A model generated the notes under the pieces. The model was not told the DNA's origin. It saw only the letters and a list, made by a program, of their open reading frames with translations, and searched no databases. The translations under genes and the position numbers were made by a program. DNA of 64,000 nt, taken from contig OX595990.1 in assembly GCA_951394045.1 (NCBI GenBank), positions 3,278,549 to 3,342,548 of the forward strand, given 5' to 3'. Below are positions 49,830 through 60,261 of the stretch, piece by piece. Source of the stretch: Nitzschia sp. DOCU1 (taxonomy: Eukaryota > Bacillariophyta > Bacillariophyceae > Bacillariales > Bacillariaceae). Numbering within the stretch: the first letter of the stretch is position 1; each line of letters begins with the position of its first letter.

Positions 49830-51313
49830 GGTGCGTACTGGCGTCTTTGAAGAGGGAAACGAAAACGAGAAATGATTCGTCGAGGTGCGAAAGTGAAGAA
49901 GGCGACGGGCGGCCTGATTGCGGATGCAGGATCGTAGAGTCGAAATGGTGGAGTAGACAGTGCGAAGGTTGCTACGACGATTTCAGGATGAGAGGCTCCA
50001 CCAGGTTTGCTCTCCATCGATGCATCAGATCATCTTCATCGTCGTCGTCACAAAACAAAGGTCAAATGGCAAGGCTTTTTTTGGTGGCCTTGAAAGATCT
50101 CGCCTGTCCGCCGCACGCCTGTGTGGTTTGTGCGCACGGTACAGTAGTCAAATGGGTCGATTTTATAATGCGGCGCACCAATCCTAGAGTAGTAGTGACT
50201 ACAGTAGTATCTGCTGTATTCGCACTACTAACGAGCAAAGCTCCTATTATTAATAGTAGATGGGGTTTCAGTATCACCCTTGCTAGTAGGCAGTAGTTGC
50301 CGGTGACCTTGCCTGATGCATTATGCTGGCCGAAAGACGACGACGATGAGCGACGATTCATAATGATCTCGTCGTCCTGCTGGTCGCTTCTTCTTCTTCT
50401 ACCGCCGCCGCGGCACGAGGGGCTTGTTCAACCGACGCTGTCGTTGTAACATGAAATTCGTATCGCTCTACTACCGGTAGTGGTACCCAACTTGTTGGCT
50501 TGCATGACAGCCAGCCGACGGCGTTCCGTTCGACTTTCCAGAGACTTATGAAGCGATCGCGCCTATTACTAGCGGCAAAACCAGGAGATACTCTAGGGCG
50601 AGGAGGACGCCCCTCTCTACTAGTAGTAGAGACCGCGGCGTGCTCCTCTATCAGAATAGTGGTGCAGTGCGACTCGAGCCTTGGATGAAGCATCCATCCC
50701 AACGGTCTCTTGCTTCTAGCCGAGTTTGCCATGGATTTTCGGGTTCTATCGCTGCTTGCTTCGTGCCCATAGAGCCAAATTTTCGAACCATTTTTTCGAT
50801 AGTGTTGTGGAACCAAAGCGTTAGGTACAGATGACAATACGCCCGTCACAAAATTTGAAGTGCGCCACTTCGGTGCACTCCCCATCATGTGAATAGCCCC
50901 GCGCGCTAGCAACATTATCCTCCTAAAAAACGCTACGCGGAGTCTGGTAGTGTCCATGATGATGTGATGCCAAGGCGCTGAGTGACATCCTAACAAATCC
51001 ACTTCTCGAGCGCACCGAAGCAGTTCACATTTTGGGTACTCGTAAGCTTGCGCCATAACCCAAGTTGTTAAATAAGTATTATATGCCCCGCGCACTAAGC
51101 CAGAACTATTCGGACTTTGGCTCTCACATCCCAACGCACCCAACGGTTGGAAGCTATCACACCGAATCTCTCTTTTCAAAAAAGCTCATCGATGTTGGAT
51201 ACCCAAATTGTTCACAGGTTCCTCAAACTTTTGCCCTTTAGGATCTTCAACACAGGGATCTTCAAGAGCCTTTTCTCACGTTGCAATCGATGCTCTCAAA
51301 CCAAATACGTTGA
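49830..51313. other. Intergenic; no gene accepted
   Basis: About 1.5 kb. A long minus-strand frame (50358-51179) is open across it but starts at no ATG and its composition is not protein-like (see rejected items). An exact CTACCGGTAG lies at 50471-50480. Confidence 0.5.
50471..50480. repeat. CTACCGGTAG palindrome
   Basis: Exact decamer, context CTACTACCGGTAGTGG, intergenic. Confidence 0.8.
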
Positions 51314-52450
51314 ATGATGCTCGAAGAGAAAGTGTTGCTCTTGCCTGAGAAGGTTGACCTGTGGCGAGATGTGTCGGATCTCGACGAGGGGTATCGAGTG
51401 AAGTCCGCCCCATCGCGCAAAATTAAGAAAACTGTTGACAAGATCAAGTTACTTGAACTCGAGTCGTTGGGCGACATTGACATCGTCGACGACCTCGAAC
51501 ATAGTCTGATAAAGTCATGGGATAACCTATTGGAGTTGTCCCACGTGGCTTCCTCGGAATCGAGTTCCACGACAAGCTCGGATAGCAGCGATTCCACGGA
51601 AAGCTACACCAGCTTTGAAGCAAAAGTATCGAAGCATCGTCTTCCCTTTATGAGGAAGAACAAGAAGAAACAAGCAAAGAACAAGGACGCGTTGAGCTCC
51701 TTGATTGAAGAAGAGCCGACGCACGATGGTACCTATGAGAACGCACCGTCGACAATGTCACACACCACCGGTTCGTCTGCAAGTACGATTACTCGTAGTA
51801 TCGAACCCGGTGATGTTATCAAGTCTCCAAGACAACTTGTTACGAGAGAAGTTGCTACAAGTTGGATGGACTTTCTGAAGGAGATGGTATTGGGAGAAGA
51901 GAGAGTCTGCATTCACTGTTCGGACAAAGTGTATAAGGACGGTGCTCGTATCAGGAACTATCCGTATGTGGATGAACAGTTTCGAGTGGGATATCTCCAT
52001 CAGAAGTGCCACACTACCAGATTGACGACTGAACTTCAAATGATTGAGGTCCAGCAGGAGTTTCGCGCTCTCTGCGCTCGGCTGCGTGTAGTAAAGAAGC
52101 AACGTAAGCAGGAGAAGAGAGAAGCTAAGACGAATGAGAAATCCGGGAAGGAAGACATGCTAAACAAATTCAAGCTTGATCATCCGAAAATCAAAAACGT
52201 GGTCCAAGAGGCGGCGAAATGCGCACGGACGAGCGGCGACAACAAAAAGAAGCCCGCCCAGTCCACGTCAAGATTTTCTATTAAGAAGCTGCTGGGCAAC
52301 AGAAAGCCGGTGCCGATCAAAGCGAGATCTGATGGCGCCATAATTGAAAGGCAAGCAACCATGCCAGCGGCTACGCACAAGATCACTAAAAAACCAGCAG
52401 TTGTGCAACATCGGCGGGATTCAAAGCCTAAAACGGCATCTCGACAGTAG
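51314..52450 (+). CDS. CxxC...HQxC zinc-finger-like protein, paralogue 1
   Basis: A 378-residue protein from ATG 51314. The central module is Cys199-x2-Cys202, then RIRNYPY, then His229-Gln-Lys-Cys232, followed by a long basic coiled coil (TELQMIEVQQEFRAL then RVVKKQRKQEKRE). The same module, with the same spacing to within one residue, occurs in the neighbouring gene at 53422-55695, so I infer a shared zinc-binding domain. Ser/Thr-rich (SSESSSTTSSDSSDS) and Lys-rich low-complexity regions surround it. I recognise no database family, and no signal peptide or membrane segment is seen. The basic C-terminus could bind nucleic acid. The two genes lie in the same orientation, 970 bp apart. Confidence 0.7.
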   Translation: MMLEEKVLLLPEKVDLWRDVSDLDEGYRVKSAPSRKIKKTVDKIKLLELESLGDIDIVDDLEHSLIKSWDNLLELSHVASSESSSTTSSDSSDSTESYTSFEAKVSKHRLPFMRKNKKKQAKNKDALSSLIEEEPTHDGTYENAPSTMSHTTGSSASTITRSIEPGDVIKSPRQLVTREVATSWMDFLKEMVLGEERVCIHCSDKVYKDGARIRNYPYVDEQFRVGYLHQKCHTTRLTTELQMIEVQQEFRALCARLRVVKKQRKQEKREAKTNEKSGKEDMLNKFKLDHPKIKNVVQEAAKCARTSGDNKKKPAQSTSRFSIKKLLGNRKPVPIKARSDGAIIERQATMPAATHKITKKPAVVQHRRDSKPKTASRQ

Positions 52451-53421
52451 GTCCCAGCGAAGAAGGCATCAGGTAAGCCGAGCATCCAACGAAAGAAGAG
52501 GTGAAAGACCGAGCTCAGGACTGCCAGTCCAATTCATCTATATTGAGGGCCATTTTTGGTTTTCTTGTATCTCTCTTGTAAGACCATTTGTAGGCATCTC
52601 CAACGGCAAATCGTCGTTGTCGTCTCAATGGGAAACTCTTTTTACATTCCTACATTTTTCAAGCAGCAATTGGATTAAAAGTAAACCTTGAATTTATCTA
52701 TCTTCTGGCCAGTTGCCATTGGTTAGCTTTTATTACGGGCCACACTTTATCGATGCGAAACAAACGCCGCAACTATATTTCGAGAATTGCGTGGTGCCAG
52801 AAGCGCCGGAACCTCTGCCTCTCGCTATGGCAGCATCCAACACCATGTTCGAGATTTTCGATCCCTTTCTTCCGATTGCTACGGTCGGGGTAAAGGCGAG
52901 TGTTGTGGTAGTCTGGTCACGTAGCCTTTTCCGGATTGGGTGAGATAGGACGGATTTAACACTATTACTTACCACCACCGACTACGGTACGCACATGACT
53001 GCATCGACTGTAGTCGCAAGCAAAAGGAGGGCGAGGAGATTGTAAATAGGCGAGGCCCGCCTTCCTCGCGGTGCATTCCCAGACGCCCAAATTCCATACC
53101 AGTAGTACTTTTATGTCTGAAGGCCGCTAAAATCTTTGAGTATGATGATTTCATGGGAAACTATAACTGTGGTTTGTCTAAGTAATTATGGCAATTAGGG
53201 GTCGGGCGAGTATACAATCTACAGCATCGTATAAAAATATTTCGGAATTGAGAGAGGACTATTGTGGAAGCGGAGAGCGTGACAACATCGAAAGAACCTA
53301 CCGGTAGTGGACGGATAGTGCACCCGAGTCAAAGAAGTATTGTTCTCGCCTAGGTTGATCCATTCGGCGCCCTTTCCAAACACTTTTTACAACGCTGTTT
53401 GCAAAAGAAGTTGGAAGCACC
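52451..53421. other. Intergenic between the CxxC/HQxC paralogues
   Basis: About 970 bp; the promoter of paralogue 2 is expected here. An exact CTACCGGTAG lies at 53298-53307, 115 bp before the start codon. Confidence 0.55.
53298..53307. repeat. CTACCGGTAG palindrome
   Basis: Exact decamer, 115 bp upstream of the ATG of CxxC/HQxC paralogue 2, the only exact copy so close to a start. Confidence 0.8.
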
Positions 53422-55695
53422 ATGCCGTCGTCGTGGCCATGGGGCCGAGTCACTAAGAATAAGAAGTGGACTCTGAGGATAGTTTCTGATCGGGCGAATA
53501 CAAAGAATGGAAATGGCCCAACGTCACCATCGAACAAAAGAGCTCAGGGAGCGCCCATCCGAGACGACAAAAATTCAGGAGGTCGCGCCCCATTTGAGAT
53601 GGTGGCCTTGATCGACGACGAAGACTGCGAAAACAATTATGTCGCAGAACCAGTGATCTTGTTTGATGAAGTGGACGTTAATTTCAGGCCCAAGAAGGAT
53701 CCACCGACGTCCGAGCGACCCGTCATCGACACAACGACCGAGGATCTCAAAGAATATGAAGGCTGCGCAGACCAAAAGTCGAATCGGTGGATGACACTCC
53801 CAGCTGACCAGCTCACCGGAAAGGAGGACGCTGTTTGCAATCACTGCCGGCAGTCCCTGAATGCGACAGGCGAATGCATCAAGGAATACCCATTCGCCTA
53901 TGATAACAAGTCTACAAGGATATACTATCACCAAGAATGCTACGTCGCAAGGATAGAAACGCAGATGAAATTGGAACAAGTTCATCATGAGTTCATGTTA
54001 ATTTGTGATGCTCTGCGTGCGGCCAAGATGAGATCTCGAGCAGAAAAAATGTTAAGAAGCAGAGAGATTGCTCTTGGACAACTACATCAGCAGAAGCGAG
54101 TCGCCGTCCCTGTTGGTAGGCCCATATTTGGTCACCAAATTTTTCGTCAACGCTCAAATAGTGGCGACGTGGCTGCATCTTCACAAGTTCCATTCCGCAT
54201 GTTCAACCAGAATCGTCCCCCACCACCCAGTCGCGGAAGAATGCCTCCTGGGCAACGGGCATTGTCACCACCAGTACAAAGGGCTGCCCACCAGCGTAGG
54301 GAAGTAGACGGGCTACGAAGTCAGGTTGCAGGAAGGCTTGACCACCACATGGACAGAGACTGGTACGATTACGATACTGTTGAAGTGGAGGGAATCCCTA
54401 ATCAAGCCGACGAAAAGCTTGTCAGGGTTCGAAGTCCCCAACGAATGATTTGGTACGATGACCTTGGAAATGTCAAGTCCGAGTCCTTTGAGCGTTCCGG
54501 TCACAGTCGGTCAATTCGCGGCCACCGCAACTCACCTTCGCCACGGTACAACAACAGCTACGACAACCACGACGACTACTACGACGATGCCATTGAATAT
54601 GATGATGAATATGGCCATCAATACCATGAACGCTTCGACGATGGCTATGATGATCAGTATGCTGAGCGATATGACGATAATAGCTACGACAGTCGATACG
54701 ATAACCGGTCAAGTCAGACTCGTCGAAGCCGAAGATCTTCCTCTAGGGGTCGAAGGGAAAGATCGTCCCGCGGCCGACGAACTCACGATAGGGAGGATGA
54801 TCGCTGTAATCGAATGGTGGACCGAAGAGACGATATGTCTCCATCGCCGATCCCTGGTCCAGGTTGCCGAGGGGGCAAAACAATGAATCGCGATATCCGC
54901 GATGAGCCTCCAGAGCGGTCCGAGCGTCGTCCATCGCCGATCCCTAGTCGAAGTCGCCAAGGGGGCAGAACAATGAATCGCGATATCCGCGATGAGCCTC
55001 CAGAACGGTCCGAGCGTCGTCCATCGCCGATCCCTAGTCGAAGTCGCCAAGGGGGCAGAACAATGGATCGCGATGTCCGCGATGAGCCTCCAGAACGGTC
55101 CGAGCGGCGTTCCCTTCGTGGCGAGCGAACTATTGTCGAAGGAAATACCACCAGTCACCGCTCTTCTCGCTCTGCTTCAACCTTGTCGACAAAGAAAACT
55201 ACTAAAAGCCGTGATGTCCGCGATGAGCCTCCAGAACGGTCCGAGCGGCGTTCCCTTCGTGGCGAGCGAACTATTGTCGAAGGAAGCACCACCAGTCGCC
55301 GCTCTTCTCGCTCTGGTTCATCCTCGTCGACAAAGAAAACTACTAAAAACCGTGATGTCCGCGATGAGCCTCCAGAGCGGTCCGAGCGTCGTTCTCTTCG
55401 TGGCGAGCGAACTATTGTCGAAGGAAGCACCACCAGTCGCCGCTCTTCTCGCTCTCGTTCATCCTTGTCGACAAAGAAAACTACGAAACGTCTCAAGTCG
55501 AGAGACGATGTCTCAAAGGCGGAGAGAATCAGGGTGACTAAGGTTGTCAAACCTGTTAAGGTTGTCAAACCTGCGAAGCATCAAGGCGCTCTTTCCAAAC
55601 TGTTCGGAACGCACAAGACGAAACCAAAACCACTCGGAACGCACATGACGAAACCAAAACCAAAACCCAAACAACAAACACTTTTTCTCATTTAG
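53422..55695 (+). CDS. CxxC...HQxC zinc-finger-like protein with Arg/Ser-rich tandem repeats, paralogue 2
   Basis: A 757-residue protein from ATG 53422. The module is Cys139-x2-Cys142, IKEYPF, His170-Gln-Glu-Cys173, then the coiled coil TQMKLEQVHHEFMLICDAL, matching paralogue 1. Next come a Pro-rich stretch, a Tyr/Asp-rich stretch (YDNHDDYYDDAIEYDDEYG) and an Arg/Ser-rich region like RS domains of RNA-binding proteins. It includes three 30-residue repeats (about 474-563, each with RDEPPERSERRPSPIPSRSR) and three 47-residue repeats (about 554-695, each with RDEPPERSERRSLRGERTIV). A Lys-rich tail (KPKPKPK) ends it. The RS and YD-rich composition suggests a phase-separating nuclear protein, but this is an inference. 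Confidence 0.72.
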   Translation: MPSSWPWGRVTKNKKWTLRIVSDRANTKNGNGPTSPSNKRAQGAPIRDDKNSGGRAPFEMVALIDDEDCENNYVAEPVILFDEVDVNFRPKKDPPTSERPVIDTTTEDLKEYEGCADQKSNRWMTLPADQLTGKEDAVCNHCRQSLNATGECIKEYPFAYDNKSTRIYYHQECYVARIETQMKLEQVHHEFMLICDALRAAKMRSRAEKMLRSREIALGQLHQQKRVAVPVGRPIFGHQIFRQRSNSGDVAASSQVPFRMFNQNRPPPPSRGRMPPGQRALSPPVQRAAHQRREVDGLRSQVAGRLDHHMDRDWYDYDTVEVEGIPNQADEKLVRVRSPQRMIWYDDLGNVKSESFERSGHSRSIRGHRNSPSPRYNNSYDNHDDYYDDAIEYDDEYGHQYHERFDDGYDDQYAERYDDNSYDSRYDNRSSQTRRSRRSSSRGRRERSSRGRRTHDREDDRCNRMVDRRDDMSPSPIPGPGCRGGKTMNRDIRDEPPERSERRPSPIPSRSRQGGRTMNRDIRDEPPERSERRPSPIPSRSRQGGRTMDRDVRDEPPERSERRSLRGERTIVEGNTTSHRSSRSASTLSTKKTTKSRDVRDEPPERSERRSLRGERTIVEGSTTSRRSSRSGSSSSTKKTTKNRDVRDEPPERSERRSLRGERTIVEGSTTSRRSSRSRSSLSTKKTTKRLKSRDDVSKAERIRVTKVVKPVKVVKPAKHQGALSKLFGTHKTKPKPLGTHMTKPKPKPKQQTLFLI
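54841..55503 (+). repeat. In-frame tandem repeats, 90-bp and 141-bp units
   Basis: The unit marked by GATGAGCCTC starts at 54901, 54991 and 55081 (90-bp period), then at 55222 and 55363 (141-bp period). The first three units share CCATCGCCGATCCCT; the last three share CTTCGTGGCGAGCGAAC. Copies are almost identical, which suggests recent expansion. Confidence 0.85.
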
Positions 55696-55913
55696 CTAGA
55701 TGAAGCCAAAACCCAGGATGCGGTAGAAAGAGGAAGAAATCGAGTCCACAATAATGTTTTTAGGGGTAGGCCCGAAGAATAACATGCGTTTGCATTCGAG
55801 CTCGCTGCCACAATTTGGAATTAAAATATTCATACTACCTCCTCTACAAAAGTATTCGTATGCATTTAGAAGAATATGAGTTAGTATTTGGTAGTGTTCA
55901 GTTAGACTTCTGA

Positions 55914-57718
55914 TTATTTATAGGTTGGCATGGTCACTCCTCCCAAACTACTCAAGGTATCTGTCGGCCAATTGCTAGTGACTGTCTTGAGCTTGGTATA
56001 AAATTGTGCTCCCGACTTGCCATAAAAGTTTAGATCTCCCAAAATGGATCCCCGACTTCCCGTAAAAGAAAACATTGGCAACGGCACAGGAATCGGGACA
56101 TTGATTCCCACTTGGCCGACATTAACGTTGGTGGTAAAGTATCGGGCGGCACTTCCACTCGTCGTAAACAAGGCGCATCCATTGCCATAAGGATTCGCAT
56201 TGATAATTCCCAATGCTTCGTCCAAGGAATCTGCACGCAAACACACTAGAACAGGTCCAAAGATTTCTTCCGTGTAGGCAATGTTGGAAGGCGTAATATT
56301 GGACAAGACGGTGGGGCCCAAAAAGTTGCCGTTGGGGAATTCGTCGTTTGTAATGGCACGTCCATCCAATTCCAAGATAGCACCTTGTTCAACCGCTTTT
56401 TCGATAATGGATGTGACGCGTTGTTTCGATTCGGCAGTAATCAAGGGGCCTAGATCCGACGACGCATCCATTCCGGATCCTACCTTGAGTTTGGATGCTT
56501 TGGTGCAAATTTCGTCAATCCATTCTTGAGTTTGATCGGGGGTTCCTACCAATACCAATGTCGACAGTGCCATGCATCGTTGTCCGGCAGCTCCAAAGGC
56601 AGCTCCTACAATAGCAGTGGTAGTGGCATCTTTGGTGGGAGCAGCATCGGGTAAAATGACGGCATGATTTTTGGCGCCCAAATTGGCTTGGACCCGCTTT
56701 CCCGCCAAACTTCCTTGTTGATGAATATAGGCACCCGCACTGTTAGAGCCGACAAAACTAATAGCTTGAATATCGGGATGATGACAAATATTATCAACCA
56801 TGGGTTTTCCTCCATGCACCACCTGCAATACTCCTGGCGGAAGACCACATTCGGCAGCAATTTGTGCCAAGAGCAAAGCCGCACCGGGCGTCTTTTCAGA
56901 GGGTTTGAGAATCATGGTATTTCCTGCCGTCACGGCCAACGGAAACATCCAGAGCGGAACTAAAAGAATAAATATGTGGGTCGACACATTTGTCATGTTT
57001 TTCCGTAAATGTCGTCAAACTTACTCATGGCCGGAAAGTTAAAGGGACAAATGCCCGCAGTCACTCCCAGTGGTTCTCGATACGATACACAATCCATACT
57101 ACTACTGATTCCAGCTAACGAATCACCCAATAGGTTGGGTGCCATCCAGCACGCAGATTCGACCATTTCGAGTCCTCGAAAGACGTCGCCCCGAGCATCT
57201 GCCAAAGTCTTTCCATTCTCCAAAGTAATGAGATGTGCCAAATCTTCCATGTAATCTTCTCGAATGGCTTTTTGTAATTTCATCATGACACGTTGACGTT
57301 GTGGAAGAGGAACGCGTTTCCATTCTAGAAAAGCATCCTTGGAGAGTTGGACGGTGGCATCAAATTCTTGACTGGACAATTCGGGGACTAACCCCAGCAA
57401 TTCGTTCGTGGCAGGATTCTTGACGGGATGCGCGGCTTCTCCCATGCTTTCGACAAATTGACCATTTTGAAAATATTTGTATACGGGGGAACCTTTGGGT
57501 AACCATGGTTGAGATGCGGTGGTTGTAAACAAACGACTTTGTCGTTGTCGCAATGACAACAAGGACACCAGCTTGTGGGGGGACGACGACGCAGACAAAA
57601 AGGCAGTCATTGAGGTGGGAATAGACGACGACCAGCACTGCACCGAGACAAGACTAACGAGAACAAGCAGCAGCAGTAGCAACAATGATAAGGCTGTCGA
57701 ACTTTGAGAATCTCTCAT
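55914..57718 (-). CDS. Methylmalonate-semialdehyde dehydrogenase, two exons
   Basis: Coding exons 57718-57025 and 56959-55914 (579 residues) with a 65-nt intron: ...FNFPAM at A|GTAAGT, acceptor CTTTTAG, then IPLWMFP, the exact family text. The enzyme makes acetyl- or propionyl-CoA from the semialdehydes of valine and pyrimidine breakdown. Catalytic Cys360 lies in [10 protein letters not shown], and '[16 protein letters not shown]' marks this ALDH subfamily. The N-terminus has a signal-like Leu run ([17 protein letters not shown]), then a second ATG at 57610 ([10 protein letters not shown]) that starts an Arg/Ser-rich mitochondrial-type presequence ([11 protein letters not shown]). Either start could be used. 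A TGACGTCA palindrome lies 239 bp upstream, in the shared promoter with the hydrolase. Confidence 0.92.
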
Positions 57719-58245
57719 GCAACAAAGATTACAAGAGGAATCAAAGCAAAAGTGTCAACCGACGACACGACATCAACAAGGTTGTCGATGACAAAAGGGG
57801 TTTGAGAATTCTTTTAGAGTGAAGCCGAGACGTGGTGTCGACGTCTCTTTGCCAGAAAAGATCGCATGCGAGGTCTGTTCACGACTTCGAGCTTTGTGGA
57901 GTGTCATTGTTATGTAAATGTGTCTCACACGACATCTCGTCGCCAGCACCATTGGATGACGTCATCTCCATTTCACCCGAGCCTGAAATTGATCGAATCA
58001 GTCGGTTTCAAACTTGAACACAAAGATCGCGGAGTTTGGTTGGAGGACGACGAAATTGCGTTCCAATGATGCGAGAAAGATGAAACTACGGCCGACGTTT
58101 GCGCAAGAACAAAAGTGGTTTTATCTCTATTAGCGCGACATAGTACTACCACATAGAGAGATTGATTGGACAAGATTGTCTTGTGTGTGTGCTGTTGACC
58201 CCCAGAGTTCGTCGCTGCTGGTTGGATTGCTGCATCATCCTTGCC
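57719..58245. other. Divergent promoter (dehydrogenase / hydrolase)
   Basis: About 530 bp; contains the TGACGTCA palindrome. No coding sequence is supported. Confidence 0.6.
57957..57964. promoter_or_regulatory. TGACGTCA (CRE/bZIP-type) palindrome
   Basis: Perfect CRE palindrome midway in a divergent promoter, 239 bp from the dehydrogenase ATG and 282 bp from the hydrolase ATG. Diatom bZIP factors use TGACGT/ACGTCA half-sites in CO2- and cAMP-responsive promoters. Confidence 0.55.
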
Positions 58246-59553
58246 ATGACGACAGTGGCCAGCAGTGTGGTACAGGGAGCGGCGCGTTCTTTGGCATCTT
58301 CTACGTCTTTGCCTCCATCCACTGTCACTACAGCATTGGCATTGCAAGTCGCATCCTCGACCAGCAATTACATTGACAACAATACTACTACCACACCCTT
58401 ACTTTCCAATCTACTGGATCGATTAGCGCTATTGTCTCCACGAACATGGTATGGGATCCTACAATCGCAAACACAATCGGCATTCAATGACTTTGATGGA
58501 CGAATACTGACCAAAGCCATTGTGGCATCGATACTTCCTTTTGTGGTTTTGGGTTATGCCTATGCGAATTTTGGAAGCATTCGACAACGAGAATTCTTGT
58601 GGAGACTGGTAACGCCGGTGGTAGCACTCTCGCCTTGGAATGTCGCCGTATTGCATGCGGCATTGGTACAATGTCGGCACTTGTATGCACCCCTGGTCTT
58701 TTATTGGACTGGGCGGACCAAAGCATTGCCCACGGCGGCAAGTACATTGCAAGAACGACTTCAAATAGGACGAGCGATTCGACGACGACGATACGACGTC
58801 TACTGGCCGCCACCAACACCAGCATCCGATGAGGCATCCAACAGTAAAACGTTCGCAGGAGGCGATGCTTCATCGTCTATACGACCAACCAAGGGTGTTT
58901 TGATACTTCCCGGATTCGGAATCCCTCATTTGGCATATTCAGAGGTGGCGAGTCGCTTATCGGACGCAGGATGTGTGGTTGTCGTGGTCTCCATGGAACC
59001 GATCCGATTGGCGCATCGTCATTTGGGAGCCGATGTCACGTCCATGCGACGCATTCTTCGAAGAGTCGAACGACAAATGGGCGGTTCCTCGATCCAATGG
59101 AATCTCTTGGGACATTCAGCAGGAGGCTTTGCTGCGATGCACTTGTATTCGCAATTTCAAAAGCAACAACAACAACAAGATACGGCATCTAGTCTTTGTA
59201 TGGACAAATTGATTTTGTGGGGATGTGCCGCCATGGTCGATCTGTCGACTGACTTGTCGCAGCTGCAGTTTGTACGCGGCAACAAACAGATTTTGATTGT
59301 ACAAGCCACCAAAGATTCCTTGGTCAAGTTGATGCAACCGCAACAAGCCGCCTTTGATGCTCAGTTTCCCAAGCGTCACACTCTCACTCAATGGATTGTG
59401 GGAGGGACCCACCAAGGATTTGCGAGTTACGAATCAACATGGTCGGGATCTCCTCAAGTCGATTCGGCCATTTCGTATGGGGAACAACAAGCTCAAGCGT
59501 GTGCCAAGACGATTGACTTTTTATGGTCCACAACAAGTTCTACTACGACATGA
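58246..59553 (+). CDS. Alpha/beta hydrolase
   Basis: A 435-residue protein from ATG 58246; the frame starts upstream only at a TTG. A hydrophobic N-terminal part includes membrane-like helices (RILTKAIVASILPFVVLGYAYA, about 87-108). The hydrolase fold begins at 'KGVLILPGFGIPHLAY' (oxyanion region) with the nucleophile elbow GHSAGG at Ser291, the acid at Asp357 (QATKDSLV) and the His at His389 (GGTHQGF). That is a complete Ser-Asp-His triad in the normal order. Substrate unknown; the membrane segment suggests a lipid or other hydrophobic substrate. A poly-Gln stretch (QKQQQQQ) sits in the lid region. Divergently paired with the dehydrogenase gene. Confidence 0.85.
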   Translation: MTTVASSVVQGAARSLASSTSLPPSTVTTALALQVASSTSNYIDNNTTTTPLLSNLLDRLALLSPRTWYGILQSQTQSAFNDFDGRILTKAIVASILPFVVLGYAYANFGSIRQREFLWRLVTPVVALSPWNVAVLHAALVQCRHLYAPLVFYWTGRTKALPTAASTLQERLQIGRAIRRRRYDVYWPPPTPASDEASNSKTFAGGDASSSIRPTKGVLILPGFGIPHLAYSEVASRLSDAGCVVVVVSMEPIRLAHRHLGADVTSMRRILRRVERQMGGSSIQWNLLGHSAGGFAAMHLYSQFQKQQQQQDTASSLCMDKLILWGCAAMVDLSTDLSQLQFVRGNKQILIVQATKDSLVKLMQPQQAAFDAQFPKRHTLTQWIVGGTHQGFASYESTWSGSPQVDSAISYGEQQAQACAKTIDFLWSTTSSTTT

Positions 59554-60261
59554 CCGAGACGACGACACGGTACGAGTCTGGACTAGTACTACGGTCTCTA
59601 GTAGCTACCCGAATCTACATATGAGGGTTGCGAAGCGTGGCGAAAGGGAAAACTCCACCGGTGCACACTCTGGTTCCACTCGAGAGTCACCATGCGCCGT
59701 CACGGGGTCAGGTAGAGTCTACCAGAGTATCTAAAACTTTTGGCTAGCGGTCAAAAAGGCAGGTTGCTGATGAGTTGCTGGATGAACGAAAGCAAGTGTG
59801 TGAAAGTCGCGGCCGACGTCGTCGATGCGACGCGTTGTAAATGACAGCGGAGACTCTTGCTTCTCACTCCACCATAAACTGGTAGTATAGCACCATAGTT
59901 TCCCGCCTGGGTTCTACCCATCAGAGACTAAGAATAGTTTTGATCCTCTCTATCCTGAAATCTAGGCCTGTCACAGCCCAACCACATAATACTACGACGA
60001 GGCTTTGGCGTATACGCTTCGAACAAACCGCAAAGAATCTACTGGCAACAAAGAAGCTGCAGATCTTCCATTAACTTGCAACTAGAAACTATTCTTTTAA
60101 AAAATTCAAGCATGCAGTACAATACCAATGGCTTTACTGGTGTATGCATTGTTCTTGCGTGAAGATTCAAAGCCATTGACGCCCCTTGGATTTTGATGGC
60201 TGGCATTTGTGTCGGTGGTGCCCTCGCACAAACAACAAACAGGACACAAATAATCTGCCTT
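59554..60261. other. Intergenic, convergent gene ends
   Basis: About 700 bp; no gene or clear repeat recognised. Confidence 0.5.

Noticed and set aside
50358..51179. 273-codon open frame on the minus strand
   Set aside because: It starts only at TTG, is rich in Cys, His, Trp, Met and Arg, spans a CTACCGGTAG repeat, and shows no domain pattern or homologue in the window. A chance frame is more likely.
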